From NCBI RefSeq assembly GCF_001894825.1, contig NZ_BCWY01000037.1, positions 25,263-89,262 on the forward strand: a stretch of 64,000 nt of DNA, in the 5' to 3' direction. This document shows, piece after piece, positions 8,843 to 17,484 of this stretch; the first letter of the stretch is position 1; each line of letters starts with the position of its first letter. The notes beneath the pieces were generated by a model that made no database searches, was not told where the DNA came from, and was given only the letters and a program-made list of their open reading frames with translations. Origin of the DNA: Rhodococcus jostii NBRC 16295 (GTDB taxonomy: Bacteria > Actinomycetota > Actinomycetes > Mycobacteriales > Mycobacteriaceae). Position numbers and translations under genes: made by a program.

Positions 8843-9645
8843 AGCTCTCGGGATCCACCCGGATCACCCTGCGCGCGGTCGCGCTGCTTTATCTGTTCGG
8901 CCTGCTGGTGGTGCCGATCGTCATCATCCTGTTCCGGACGTTCGAGGATGGCATCGGCGCTTTCGTCGAGTCGATCAGCACGCCCGCCGCGATTTCCGCG
9001 CTCAATCTGTCCCTGCTGATCGTGGCCATCGTCGTCCCGGTCAACGTGGTGTTCGGGATCGTCACGGCCCTGGCGCTGGTACGGGGCCGCTTTCCCGGCC
9101 GCGGGTTGGTGCAGGCGGTGGTCGACCTCCCGTTCGCCGTGTCACCCATCGTGGTCGGTGTGTCGCTGATCCTGCTGTGGGGGGCCAACGGCTGGTTCGG
9201 CGGACTGGAATCGCTGGGCTTCAAGGTGATCTTCGGGCTTCCCGGCATGGTCATCGCCACCCTGTTCGTGACGCTGCCGTTCGTCGTGCGCGAGGTGGAA
9301 CCCGTCCTGCACGAGATCGGCGAAGAGCAGGAACAGGCAGCGGCGACGCTCGGTGCGAGCCGCTGGCAGACCTTCTGGCTGATCACCCTGCCCGCCATCC
9401 GCTGGGGCCTCACCTACGGTGTGGTCCTGACCGTCGCCCGGTCGCTGGGCGAGTTCGGTGCGGTGATCATGGTGTCGTCGGGTTTCCCCGGCGTGTCCCA
9501 GACCCTGACCCTGCTGGTGCATTCGCGCTACATCGACGACCACAACACGTTCGGTGCGTACTCCGCAGCCACCCTGCTGATGGGTATTGCGCTGATCACC
9601 CTGCTTCTGATGACCCTGCTCGACCGCAAGAGGAGCACCACATGA
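8839..9645 (+). CDS. cysW: Sulfate ABC transporter permease CysW
   Basis: 268 residues, about six transmembrane helices. The EAA loop reads [23 protein letters not shown]. It is the second half of the sulfate channel, paired with CysT. It overlaps cysT at its start and cysA at its end, each by 4 nt, consistent with tight co-translation of the complex. Confidence 0.95.
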   Translation: MKLSGSTRITLRAVALLYLFGLLVVPIVIILFRTFEDGIGAFVESISTPAAISALNLSLLIVAIVVPVNVVFGIVTALALVRGRFPGRGLVQAVVDLPFAVSPIVVGVSLILLWGANGWFGGLESLGFKVIFGLPGMVIATLFVTLPFVVREVEPVLHEIGEEQEQAAATLGASRWQTFWLITLPAIRWGLTYGVVLTVARSLGEFGAVIMVSSGFPGVSQTLTLLVHSRYIDDHNTFGAYSAATLLMGIALITLLLMTLLDRKRSTT

Positions 9646-10655
9646 TTACCGTGACCGGCGCCCGGAAGAACTACGGGTCCTTCGCTGCTCTCGACGACGT
9701 CACCATCGACATCCCCTCGGGTTCGCTGACCGCGCTCCTCGGGCCGAGTGGTTCCGGCAAGTCGACGCTGCTCCGGTCGATCGCCGGCCTGGAATCCCTC
9801 GACTCCGGCACCGTGGTGATCGGCGGGACCGACGTCACCGACATCTCCCCGCAGAAGCGGGACATCGGGTTCGTGTTCCAGCACTACGCGGCGTTCAAGC
9901 ACATGACGGTGCGCGACAACGTCGCGTTCGGTTTGAAGATCCGCAAGCGGCCCAAGCCGGAGATCGACAAGAAGGTCAACGAGCTTCTCGAGATCGTCGG
10001 CCTCGACGGATTCCAGCACCGGTATCCGGCGCAGCTGTCCGGTGGTCAGCGTCAGCGGATGGCCCTCGCACGGGCACTGGCCGTGGACCCGAAGGTGCTT
10101 CTCCTCGACGAGCCGTTCGGCGCGCTCGATGCGAAGGTCCGCACCGACCTGCGCACGTGGCTGCGCCGCCTGCACGACGAGGTGCATGTGACCACCGTGC
10201 TCGTGACCCACGACCAGGAGGAGGCGCTCGACGTCGCCGACCGGATCGCGGTCCTCAACAAGGGCCGGATCGAGCAGATCGGTGAACCGGAGGACCTTTA
10301 CGACCGTCCGGACAACGACTTCGTGATGTCGTTCCTCGGGTCGGTGGCCAAGCTCAACGGCCAGCTGGTCCGACCGCACGACATCCGCCTCGGGCGCGAT
10401 CCCAACATGGCTCTCGCTCAGGAGGCGGGGACGGCCGAATCGCTGGGCGTCACGCGGGCCACGGTCGAGCGAGTGGTGCACCTGGGTTTCGAGGTGCGGG
10501 TGGATCTGCGCAACGAGGCCACCGGTGAACCGTTCTCCGCGCAGGTGACGCGCGGCGACAGCGCGGCGCTCGGCCTGCAGGAAGGCGAGACCGTGTACGC
10601 GCGGGCGACGCGGGCTCCCGAACTCCCGGAGGCCGAAGTTCCCGTGTCCCTGTAA
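9642..10655 (+). CDS. cysA: Sulfate/thiosulfate ABC transporter ATPase CysA
   Basis: 337 residues starting [12 protein letters not shown], with ATG 9642 inside the cysW stop. It contains a Walker [10 protein letters not shown] (about residues 34-42), ABC signature [16 protein letters not shown], Walker [10 protein letters not shown] and H-loop VTHDQEEA. The last 90 or so residues form the TOBE-like regulatory domain of CysA/PotA-type ATPases. It energises sulfate import with CysT, CysW and SubI. The sulfatase gene follows after 25 bp and may be read through from here. Confidence 0.95.
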   Translation: MITVTGARKNYGSFAALDDVTIDIPSGSLTALLGPSGSGKSTLLRSIAGLESLDSGTVVIGGTDVTDISPQKRDIGFVFQHYAAFKHMTVRDNVAFGLKIRKRPKPEIDKKVNELLEIVGLDGFQHRYPAQLSGGQRQRMALARALAVDPKVLLLDEPFGALDAKVRTDLRTWLRRLHDEVHVTTVLVTHDQEEALDVADRIAVLNKGRIEQIGEPEDLYDRPDNDFVMSFLGSVAKLNGQLVRPHDIRLGRDPNMALAQEAGTAESLGVTRATVERVVHLGFEVRVDLRNEATGEPFSAQVTRGDSAALGLQEGETVYARATRAPELPEAEVPVSL

Positions 10656-10680
10656 TTCCCGAGTCAGGTAGGAGGCGACT

Positions 10681-12060
10681 GTGCCGACCCCGGCAAATCC
10701 CGTCCGAGACAACGTCCTGATCGTGCACTGGCACGACCTCGGTCGTCACCTCGGGTGTTACGGCGCATCCGGGGTGCACAGTCCGAACCTGGACCGGCTC
10801 GCCGCCGAGGGAATCCTGCTGACCGACGCACACGCGGCGGCCCCACTGTGCTCGCCGTCGCGGGGCGCTCTGTTCTCGGGCCGGTACCCGCACAGCAACG
10901 GCCTGATCGGTCTCGCCCACCACGGGTGGCAGTATCACGACGACGTCCGCACGCTGCCGTCCCTGCTGGCGGAGGCGGGCTGGTACACGGCGCTGTTCGG
11001 GATGCAGCACGAGACCGCGTATCCCACGCGGCTCGGCTATCACGAGTACGACGTCACCAATTCGTACTGCGATTACGTCACCGATCGGGCGTCGCGGTGG
11101 CTGGCACGGTTCCCGACGCGACCGTTCCTGCTCACCGCAGGCTTCTTCGAGACCCATCGCCCGTACCCGGTCGACCGGTATCCCCCCGCCGATCCGGACG
11201 GTTTCGACGTCCCGCCCTATCTGCCCGACCGGCCGAAGGTCCGCGAGGATCTGGCCGGATTCCACGGTTCGATCGAGGTGGCCGACGCGGCCGTCGGCAG
11301 GTTGCTGCAGACACTGGACGACGAGGGTCTGGACGACAGCACGTGGGTCGTGTTCCTCACCGACCACGGTGAGGCGTTCCCCGGGGCGAAGTCGACGCTG
11401 TACGCGCCGGGTACGGGAATCGCGACGATCATTCGTCCGCCGCGACGGCTGCGGGCGGAGCCCCGCGTGTACGACGACCTGTTCAGCGGGGTGGATCTGC
11501 TTCCCACACTCCTCGACCTACTCGGAGTCCCGGTCCCCGCGGCAGTGGAAGGCGTCTCCCACGCCGCGCAGTTGCTGGGGCGGTCGGAGTCGACGGCGCG
11601 CGACGCGTTGTTCACGGAGAAGACCTTCCACGACAGCTTCGACCCCATCCGGTCGGTGCGCACCAAGCAGTTCAGCTACATCGAGAACTACGCGCCGCGG
11701 CCCAAGCTCGACCTGCCGCTCGACATCGAGAACAGCCTGTCGGGGGAGGCGCTGGGCACCGAGCACCTCGATCCCCGTCCGAGCCGGGAACTCTACGATC
11801 TGCTCGCCGATCCCGGCGAGCGCGACAACCTGGCCGACACCGAGGAGTTCGCGGCGACCCAGGCCGAGCTCGCGCTGGAACTGTCGACGTGGCGGCGGGC
11901 GACGGGTGACTCGATCCCGAGCGAGGAGGAGGGAACGGCGTACGCGCGGAAGGCGATGGACGACTACCTCGCCACCCTCGGACGGACGCCGGATGTGCGT
12001 TCGGCCTACAGCGCGGACCGCGGCATCCTCGACGAGCCCCGGAGCGCCGCGAACACGTAG
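10681..12060 (+). CDS. Type I (formylglycine) sulfatase
   Basis: 459 residues, alkaline-phosphatase fold, no signal peptide, so cytoplasmic. The activation motif LCSPSRGALFSG has the CxPSR core (Cys about residue 57) that a formylglycine-generating enzyme must modify. Metal-site blocks are HWHDLGRHLGCYG (the N-terminal site reads HxHD rather than the common DD) and FLTDHGEAFPGAK. It releases inorganic sulfate from an organic sulfate ester of unknown identity. The GTG start has a good AGGAGG ribosome-binding site. Its place right behind the sulfate importer suggests sulfur scavenging. No sulfatase-modifying enzyme is encoded in the window. Confidence 0.9.
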   Translation: MPTPANPVRDNVLIVHWHDLGRHLGCYGASGVHSPNLDRLAAEGILLTDAHAAAPLCSPSRGALFSGRYPHSNGLIGLAHHGWQYHDDVRTLPSLLAEAGWYTALFGMQHETAYPTRLGYHEYDVTNSYCDYVTDRASRWLARFPTRPFLLTAGFFETHRPYPVDRYPPADPDGFDVPPYLPDRPKVREDLAGFHGSIEVADAAVGRLLQTLDDEGLDDSTWVVFLTDHGEAFPGAKSTLYAPGTGIATIIRPPRRLRAEPRVYDDLFSGVDLLPTLLDLLGVPVPAAVEGVSHAAQLLGRSESTARDALFTEKTFHDSFDPIRSVRTKQFSYIENYAPRPKLDLPLDIENSLSGEALGTEHLDPRPSRELYDLLADPGERDNLADTEEFAATQAELALELSTWRRATGDSIPSEEEGTAYARKAMDDYLATLGRTPDVRSAYSADRGILDEPRSAANT

Positions 12061-13622
12061 TGGCCGGTGGCCGGCGGATGACGACGGTTCCGACCTCGCG
12101 CGCCGCTCGGCAGTGGTGCACTGGAACCGTGAGCGTCGACTGCCCGCGCTGGAACCCACCGAAACCTCTGCGCGAGGTGGTGCGCAGTCTCGGCCGCTCG
12201 GCTGAGCTCGTCGGATCCGGCGACGCCGCGGTGACGGGCGTCAATCAGGACTCTCGGCTCGTCCGTGCCGGAGACCTCTATGCGGCGCTTCCCGGGCAGC
12301 ATCGTCACGGGGTCGCGTTCGCCGCGGAGGCCGCGTCGCACGGGGCCGTCGCGGTGCTCAGCGACCGCGAGTGCGGCGTGCTGCCGACGATCGTGGTGGA
12401 CGACCCGCGTCGTGCCCTCGGGCCGTTGGCCTCGTGGATCTACGGCGACCCGTCCGGAAGTCTCGACGTCTACGGCGTCACCGGGACCAATGGAAAGACC
12501 AGCACCGCGTACCTGCTGGACGCAGGACTGCGCGCGGCGGGGGTCGCCGCCGGGCTGGTCACAGGCATCACCGTCCGCGGACCGAACGGCTCACGCACCG
12601 CGATCCGGACCACTCCCGAGGCGTGCGAACTCCAGCAGACTCTCGCCGCGTTCACCGAACAGGGGACCGATGCCGTGGCGATGGAGGTGTCGAGCCACGG
12701 CCTCGCTCTGTATCGAATCGACGGGACGTTCTTCCGGGTCGGGTTGTTCACCAACCTCGCCCGCGACCATCTGGATTTCCACCCCGACATGGACGCGTAT
12801 TTCGCGGCGAAGGCCCGGTTGTTCGACCCCGGGCGCTGTGCCACGGCAGCCATCGGCATCGACGACGAATTCGGACGACGCCTCGCCGCCGCCGTGACGG
12901 TGCCCCGCTTGACGTTCTCGTCGACGACGGTCGCGGCCGACATCCACGCCTCCGCCGTACACGCCGACGAGGGCGGCACGTCGTTCACACTCCAGGGGGC
13001 AGCAGAACGAAAGTCGGTGCGGCTGAGGCTACTCGGAGTGCATCAGGTCGACAACGCGCTCGCCGCGATCTCCGCCCTCGCCGCTCGCGGCGTGGATCTC
13101 GACGCGGCGATCGCCGGGATGGAGAACCTCGACACCGTGCCCGGCCGTCTGGAGGCGGTCGACGTGGGCCAGCCGTTCCTCGCGTTCGTCGACTACATGC
13201 ACAACACCGCCGGACAGCGGCGACTGTTCCCGTACCTCCGCTCGCTGACCCGGGGGCGGGTCTTCGCCGTCGTCGGGGCGACGGGGGAACGCGACCCCGG
13301 CAAGCGGGCCCCGCTCGGCGCGACCGCGGCCTGTTTCGCCGACACCGTCATCGTCACCGACGAGAGTCCGTACTCCGAGGACGCGGGGCGCCTGCGCGAG
13401 GACGTGGCCCGTGGAGCGCGGGCGGGAGGGGACGCCGAAGTGCTCGTCGTTCCCGATCGTGCGGAGGCGATCCTCACCGCCGTCGGCCTCGCCGGCCCCG
13501 GTGACGTGGTGGTGGTCGCCGGTCGTGGGCACGACCCGGTCCAGGAGTACGGCGGGCACCGACGGGTGTTCGACGACCGCGTCGCACTGCGGGAGGCTCT
13601 GCTCCGGCTCGCCGCACCCTGA
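12060..13622 (+). CDS. MurE-like Mur ligase paralogue
   Basis: Up to 520 residues; GTG 12060 overlaps the sulfatase stop, while GTG 12129 is a plausible shorter start. Three Mur-ligase domains are visible: an N-terminal UDP-MurNAc-type domain (TGVNQDSRLVRAGDLYAAL), a central ATPase with P-loop YGVTGTNGKTST, and a C-terminal domain with ATGERDPGKRAPLGA. Family members join an amino acid or peptide to a carboxylate using ATP. Two normally conserved MurE blocks are altered: DYAHTPDA reads DYMHNTAG, and the DAP-recognising DNPR motif reads DESPYSED. It sits in a sulfur gene block rather than the division cluster. The acceptor and donor are therefore uncertain, and a role outside peptidoglycan is possible. 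Confidence 0.75.
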   Translation: MAGGRRMTTVPTSRAARQWCTGTVSVDCPRWNPPKPLREVVRSLGRSAELVGSGDAAVTGVNQDSRLVRAGDLYAALPGQHRHGVAFAAEAASHGAVAVLSDRECGVLPTIVVDDPRRALGPLASWIYGDPSGSLDVYGVTGTNGKTSTAYLLDAGLRAAGVAAGLVTGITVRGPNGSRTAIRTTPEACELQQTLAAFTEQGTDAVAMEVSSHGLALYRIDGTFFRVGLFTNLARDHLDFHPDMDAYFAAKARLFDPGRCATAAIGIDDEFGRRLAAAVTVPRLTFSSTTVAADIHASAVHADEGGTSFTLQGAAERKSVRLRLLGVHQVDNALAAISALAARGVDLDAAIAGMENLDTVPGRLEAVDVGQPFLAFVDYMHNTAGQRRLFPYLRSLTRGRVFAVVGATGERDPGKRAPLGATAACFADTVIVTDESPYSEDAGRLREDVARGARAGGDAEVLVVPDRAEAILTAVGLAGPGDVVVVAGRGHDPVQEYGGHRRVFDDRVALREALLRLAAP

Positions 13623-13623
13623 A

Positions 13624-15507
13624 CTATGTCCTCCGCGCCTCGTGCCGGGCGAGTTCGGCGAGGATCCGCTCGACGAGGTCCTCGAGGTCCGCGCCGGTGG
13701 TGTCGAACGCGAGGTCGGGGTCCTCGGGGGCCTCGTACGGGGCGTCGATTCCGGTGAGGCCGCGGAGTTCGCCGGCCCGCGCGCGGGCGTAGAGCCCCTT
13801 CGGGTCGCGTCGCTCGCACTCCTCGACCGGTGTGCTGACGTGGATTTCGAGAAACGACAGGTCCGCGGCCTCGTTGAGGGCGCGGGCGATCGCCCGGTCC
13901 GACCGGAGCGGCGACACCATCGACGCGATCGCCACCACCCCGGCGTCGGCGAACAACCGGGTGAGATGGCCGACGCGCCGGATGTTCTCGGCCCGGTCAC
14001 CGGGGGAGAACCCGAGATCGTCCGAGATACCGTGCCGCACGTTGTCGCCGTCGAGCAGGTACGCGGTCCGCCCGGCGTCGACGAGGGTCCGCTCCAGCGC
14101 GACCGCCACCGTCGATTTCCCCGATGCCGGCAGTCCGGTCAACCAGATCGTGGCGCCCCGCTGCCCGGTCGCGAACCAACGCCGATCCCGCTCCAGCGAC
14201 GACGGGTGCCACTTGATGTCGCGCCGGGTCTGCTCACCGGGAACGACTTCCCGGGCCTCGCTGACGGTTCCGGCGCCGACGGTATCGTTGCTCTGCTCGT
14301 CGATGAGGATGAACGCGCCGGCGTCGCGATTGGTGACATAGGGGTCGGCGAGCACCACCGTGCTCGTCCGCAGCGTGATTCGGCCGATGTCGTTGAGGGC
14401 GAGTTCGCTGGGCGAGTCGTGTTCTTCGAGGGTTTCCGGGTCGAGCCGGGTGTGCAACTCCTGAACCGTGGCGCGCACGGTGCGGCTGGTGTGCTTGAGC
14501 GCCACCCGGTCACCTGCCCGCAACGGTGTCTCGCTCAGCCAGCACACGGTCGCGTCGATTTCGCGGGCGGCGACGGGGGCGGTCGCCGCGGCGGCCGCGC
14601 TCACGACGAGGTCGCCGCGGGCCACGTCGAGGTCGTCGGCGAGTTCGAACGACACCGACAGCGGTGCGACCGCGACGGACCGGTTCGGATCGAGGGTGTC
14701 GAGGGCCGTGACCGTGCTGCGGGAACCCGCAGGTAGCACCACGACTTCGTCCCCGACCGCGAGGGTGCCGGCGGACAGCCGGCCGGTGTATCGCCGTCGC
14801 TGCTCGTCCGTGGGACGCGCGACCCACTGGATCGGCAGACGCAGTTCGGACGCGACCGCCGACGGCGCGGCGAGCTCCACCCCCTCGAGATACTCGAGGA
14901 TTGTGGGCCCGTCGTACCAGGGTGTCGAATCCGACCGCGTCACGACGTTGTCGCCCCGCGTGGCGGACACCGGGATCACCGTGAGGTCGCGGCCGCCCAG
15001 CCGGTGCGCGAGCAGGCCGAGTTCGGATTCGACCTCCTTGAACCGGGTCTCGTCGAAGTCGACGAGGTCGATCTTGTTGACCACCGCGACCAGGTGCGGC
15101 ACACCGAGGAGGTCGGCGATCCGGGCGTGGCGGCGGGTCTGCCGGAGTACGCCGGCGCGTGCGTCCACGAGCAGCACGGCCACATGGGTGTTCGACGCAC
15201 CGGTGAACATGTTGCGGGTGTACCGCTCGTGCCCCGGCGTGTCGGCGAGGACGAAACTCCGGGTGGGTGTGGAGAAGAACCGGTACGCCACGTCGATGGT
15301 GATGCCCTGCTCACGTTCCGCTCGCAGTCCGTCGGACAGGGCCGCGAGGTCCGGCTCGCCGTCGGCGTTCGTCACCGCTTCGAGGTGGTCGGTGGGCAGG
15401 CTTCCGGTGTCGTGCAGGAGGCGGCCGATGAGGGTGCTCTTCCCGTCGTCGACGCTGCCCGCGGTGGCGAGTCGCAGCAACTGGCGGGGCCCGCTGGTGG
15501 TGGTCAT
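13624..15507 (-). CDS. cysNC: Bifunctional sulfate adenylyltransferase GTPase subunit/APS kinase (CysN-CysC)
   Basis: 627 residues. The N-terminal CysN part is an EF-Tu-like GTPase (SVDDGKSTLIGRLLHD, DTPGHERY, NKIDLVDF) that drives ATP sulfurylase catalysis by CysD. The last 180 or so residues are APS kinase: P-loop GLPASGKST, then LLDGDNVRHG and KGLYARARAGEL. Together with CysD it converts sulfate to APS and then PAPS. ATG 15507 overlaps the cysD stop (ATGA). As last gene of the stf0-cysD-cysNC operon, its product PAPS is the donor for Stf0. It faces the MurE-like gene with 1 nt between stops. Confidence 0.96.
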   Translation of the reverse strand: MTTTSGPRQLLRLATAGSVDDGKSTLIGRLLHDTGSLPTDHLEAVTNADGEPDLAALSDGLRAEREQGITIDVAYRFFSTPTRSFVLADTPGHERYTRNMFTGASNTHVAVLLVDARAGVLRQTRRHARIADLLGVPHLVAVVNKIDLVDFDETRFKEVESELGLLAHRLGGRDLTVIPVSATRGDNVVTRSDSTPWYDGPTILEYLEGVELAAPSAVASELRLPIQWVARPTDEQRRRYTGRLSAGTLAVGDEVVVLPAGSRSTVTALDTLDPNRSVAVAPLSVSFELADDLDVARGDLVVSAAAAATAPVAAREIDATVCWLSETPLRAGDRVALKHTSRTVRATVQELHTRLDPETLEEHDSPSELALNDIGRITLRTSTVVLADPYVTNRDAGAFILIDEQSNDTVGAGTVSEAREVVPGEQTRRDIKWHPSSLERDRRWFATGQRGATIWLTGLPASGKSTVAVALERTLVDAGRTAYLLDGDNVRHGISDDLGFSPGDRAENIRRVGHLTRLFADAGVVAIASMVSPLRSDRAIARALNEAADLSFLEIHVSTPVEECERRDPKGLYARARAGELRGLTGIDAPYEAPEDPDLAFDTTGADLEDLVERILAELARHEARRT

Positions 15508-16436
15508 CAGAAATACCCCTCGCGTTTGCGGTCTTCCATCGCGGCAACGGAAGTCCTGTCGTCGGCCCGGGTCTCGCCGCGTTCGGAGACCGTGGCCGCG
15601 GCGATCTCGTCGATCACACCGGCGACGTCGCCGGCGTCGGAACGCACGGCGCCGGTGATCGTCAGGTCCCCGACCGTGCGGTACCGCACTCGGAGCCGTT
15701 GCACCAGTTCGTCTTCGGTGGGCAGCGTGTACTCGGACAACCCGAGCAGGATGCCGTCGCGCTCGAATACCTGCCGATCGTGCGCGAAGTAGATCGACGG
15801 CAGCGCGAGGTTCTCGAGTTCGACGTAGCGCCAGATGTCGAGTTCGGTCCAGTTGCTGAGCGGGAACACCCGAACCTGTTCGCCCCGGCGAATTCTCCCG
15901 TTGTACAACGACCACGGCTCGGGACGCTGGGAGCGAGGATCCCACTGCCCGAACTCGTCGCGGAAGCTGAGCACCCGCTCCTTCGCGCGGGCGCGTTCCT
16001 CGTCCCGTCGCGCGCCACCGAACGCGGCGTCGAAGCGGTGTTCCTCCAGGGCGTCGAGCAGCGTCCTGGTCTGCAGCCGGTTCCGGGACGCGCCGGGACC
16101 ACCCGATTCGGTGACCCGGCCCTTGTCGATCGACTCCTGCACCGACGCGACGATCAGCCGATGCCCGCCCTCGTCGAGCCTGCGGTCGCGGAACTCGATC
16201 ACCTCGGGGAAGTTGTGCCCGGTGTCGACGTGCAGGACGGGAAACGGCAACGGGGACGGCCGGAACGCCTTCTCGGCGAGCCGCAGCAACACGATCGAGT
16301 CCTTGCCTGCGGAGAACAGCAGAACCGGCCGCTCGAGTTCCGCGACCACCTCGCGGATGATGTGTACGGCCTCCGCCTCCAGCGCGCGGAGTTCGTCCAC
16401 CCGTGCGGCGGTGTCGGTCGCGCCGAGGGCGGTCAC
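15507..16436 (-). CDS. cysD: Sulfate adenylyltransferase subunit CysD (PAPS-module copy)
   Basis: 309 residues, PAPS-reductase-like adenylyltransferase fold. ATP-binding SAGKDSIVLL, then HVDTGHNFPEV, a FGGARRDEERARAKERV block and WTELDIWRY are all intact; the C-terminus is EDRKREGYF. It catalyses sulfate + ATP to APS with CysN. The GTG start overlaps the stop of stf0 (GTGA), giving strict translational coupling of sulfotransferase and PAPS supply. A second, paralogous CysD is encoded at 26842-27795 with the reductive pathway. Confidence 0.94.
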   Translation of the reverse strand: MTALGATDTAARVDELRALEAEAVHIIREVVAELERPVLLFSAGKDSIVLLRLAEKAFRPSPLPFPVLHVDTGHNFPEVIEFRDRRLDEGGHRLIVASVQESIDKGRVTESGGPGASRNRLQTRTLLDALEEHRFDAAFGGARRDEERARAKERVLSFRDEFGQWDPRSQRPEPWSLYNGRIRRGEQVRVFPLSNWTELDIWRYVELENLALPSIYFAHDRQVFERDGILLGLSEYTLPTEDELVQRLRVRYRTVGDLTITGAVRSDAGDVAGVIDEIAAATVSERGETRADDRTSVAAMEDRKREGYF

Positions 16437-17236
16437 AGGGGATATCCGTTCGCCGCGGCCTCGGACCGATAACGCAGGGCCCACTCCTTGGAGCGGCCGT
16501 CGCTCTGCCGGTTCAGCGGCGGCGGGGGTGCGAGATCGGCGTCGAGGCCGAGTTCGACGAGCACCTTCGCCGCCGTCGCCTGCGGGGCTGCGACGAGGTC
16601 GTCGAAACCGATGTCGATGTGGTCGAGTCCCTCGGTCTCGAACCAGTTGCGCCACTGGCGATCTTGATCGCGCAGAATGCGGACGAGGTGCGCGATGCCG
16701 CCCGCGTGGTACTCGGCGCCGTCGTGCGGGGCGGGCGGGGTGGCGTCGTCGCGCCACACCTGAGTCTGCACCGCCCGCCACATCGACACCGCCTGCGCGA
16801 CGACGTCAGCCCGGAACACATGGATGAAGACGAGGTCGCGGTCCAGGATGTCGTCGAGGGCGGACCGCAGGTCGTCGCCGGACCGGTCCGTGAGGCCGGC
16901 GGCACGGTCGAGGACGAGCGGCACCTGGTTCCACATCAGCTTTCCGCCCCACACGCCGTTGGGGGTGCGCCCGAGGCTCAGCAGTTGATCGCGCCACTGT
17001 TCGGACGTCCGGGTGTCGGCCGTTCCGGGTTCGAGCGGGGCGAGCCGCGAGAGCACCGTCTCGTCGGTGACGCCGTCGAACCACTGCCGCGGTTGCGGTG
17101 ATCGGCTGGTGGACGGCAGGTACTGGAAGAACTCTTCGGGGTTGCCGGCCACGGTGGTGGCGCGTAGGGATTCGACGAGCAGGGTGCTGCCGCTGCGCTG
17201 AGACGCGCAGACGAGATATGAGCGTGGCTCCGACAT
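16433..17236 (-). CDS. stf0: Trehalose 2-sulfotransferase-like Stf0
   Basis: 267 residues, closely matching the mycobacterial Stf0 pattern: the 5'-phosphosulfate loop ASQRSGSTLL (residues 11-20), then GNPEEFFQYLP, RTPNGVWGGKLMWNQ and AVSMWRAVQTQVW. Stf0 transfers sulfate from PAPS to the 2-position of trehalose, the first step to sulfolipid-1 in M. tuberculosis. It is first in an operon with cysD and cysNC, overlapping cysD by 4 nt. It appears leaderless: the ATG is 7 nt after a TATAGT -10. Sulfated trehalose in this organism is an inference; another sugar acceptor is possible. Confidence 0.9.
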   Translation of the reverse strand: MSEPRSYLVCASQRSGSTLLVESLRATTVAGNPEEFFQYLPSTSRSPQPRQWFDGVTDETVLSRLAPLEPGTADTRTSEQWRDQLLSLGRTPNGVWGGKLMWNQVPLVLDRAAGLTDRSGDDLRSALDDILDRDLVFIHVFRADVVAQAVSMWRAVQTQVWRDDATPPAPHDGAEYHAGGIAHLVRILRDQDRQWRNWFETEGLDHIDIGFDDLVAAPQATAAKVLVELGLDADLAPPPPLNRQSDGRSKEWALRYRSEAAANGYPL

Positions 17237-17243
17237 GCCGGAA

Positions 17244-17249
17244 ACTATA
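17244..17249 (-). promoter_or_regulatory. -10 element of leaderless stf0 promoter
   Basis: On the minus strand TATAGT stands exactly 7 nt before the stf0 ATG. A TTGCGG element lies 16 nt further upstream as a possible -35. The spacing predicts transcription starting at the A of the start codon, so no ribosome-binding site is needed; none is visible. Confidence 0.6.
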
Positions 17250-17484
17250 AACGCGAAATCGGGTGCCGCAATCGGGGGGAAATCTAATTATCGTGATCGA
17301 AACACTTGATTATTCTGCGGCGTATGTATTTGTCGGATTTGTTTCGCCTCATTTTCTATTTACGCTGTTCACAATGGTTTTCCGGCAGCGGAATGCGACG
17401 CCGCTCCTCGCTGGGGAAATGGCGAAGCGGTGTGGGAATTCGAATCAGGCTGATTTCAAACGGGACGGGCGAATGGGGGAGGAT
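17250..17484. other. AT-rich intergenic stretch
   Basis: About 235 bp between stf0 and the universal stress protein gene, much richer in A+T than its surroundings, especially 17280-17380. It contains runs such as TCTAATTATC and CATTTTCTATTTACG. No believable ORF: the frames that stay open here run into the antisense of the stress protein gene. It most likely holds upstream promoter and regulator sites for the stf0 operon and the 3' end of the stress-protein transcript. Confidence 0.5.

Noticed and set aside
13624..15945. Longer cysNC frame reaching 15945
   Set aside because: The extension is antisense-like sequence over cysD in another frame; ATG 15507 overlaps the cysD stop and fits the family start.
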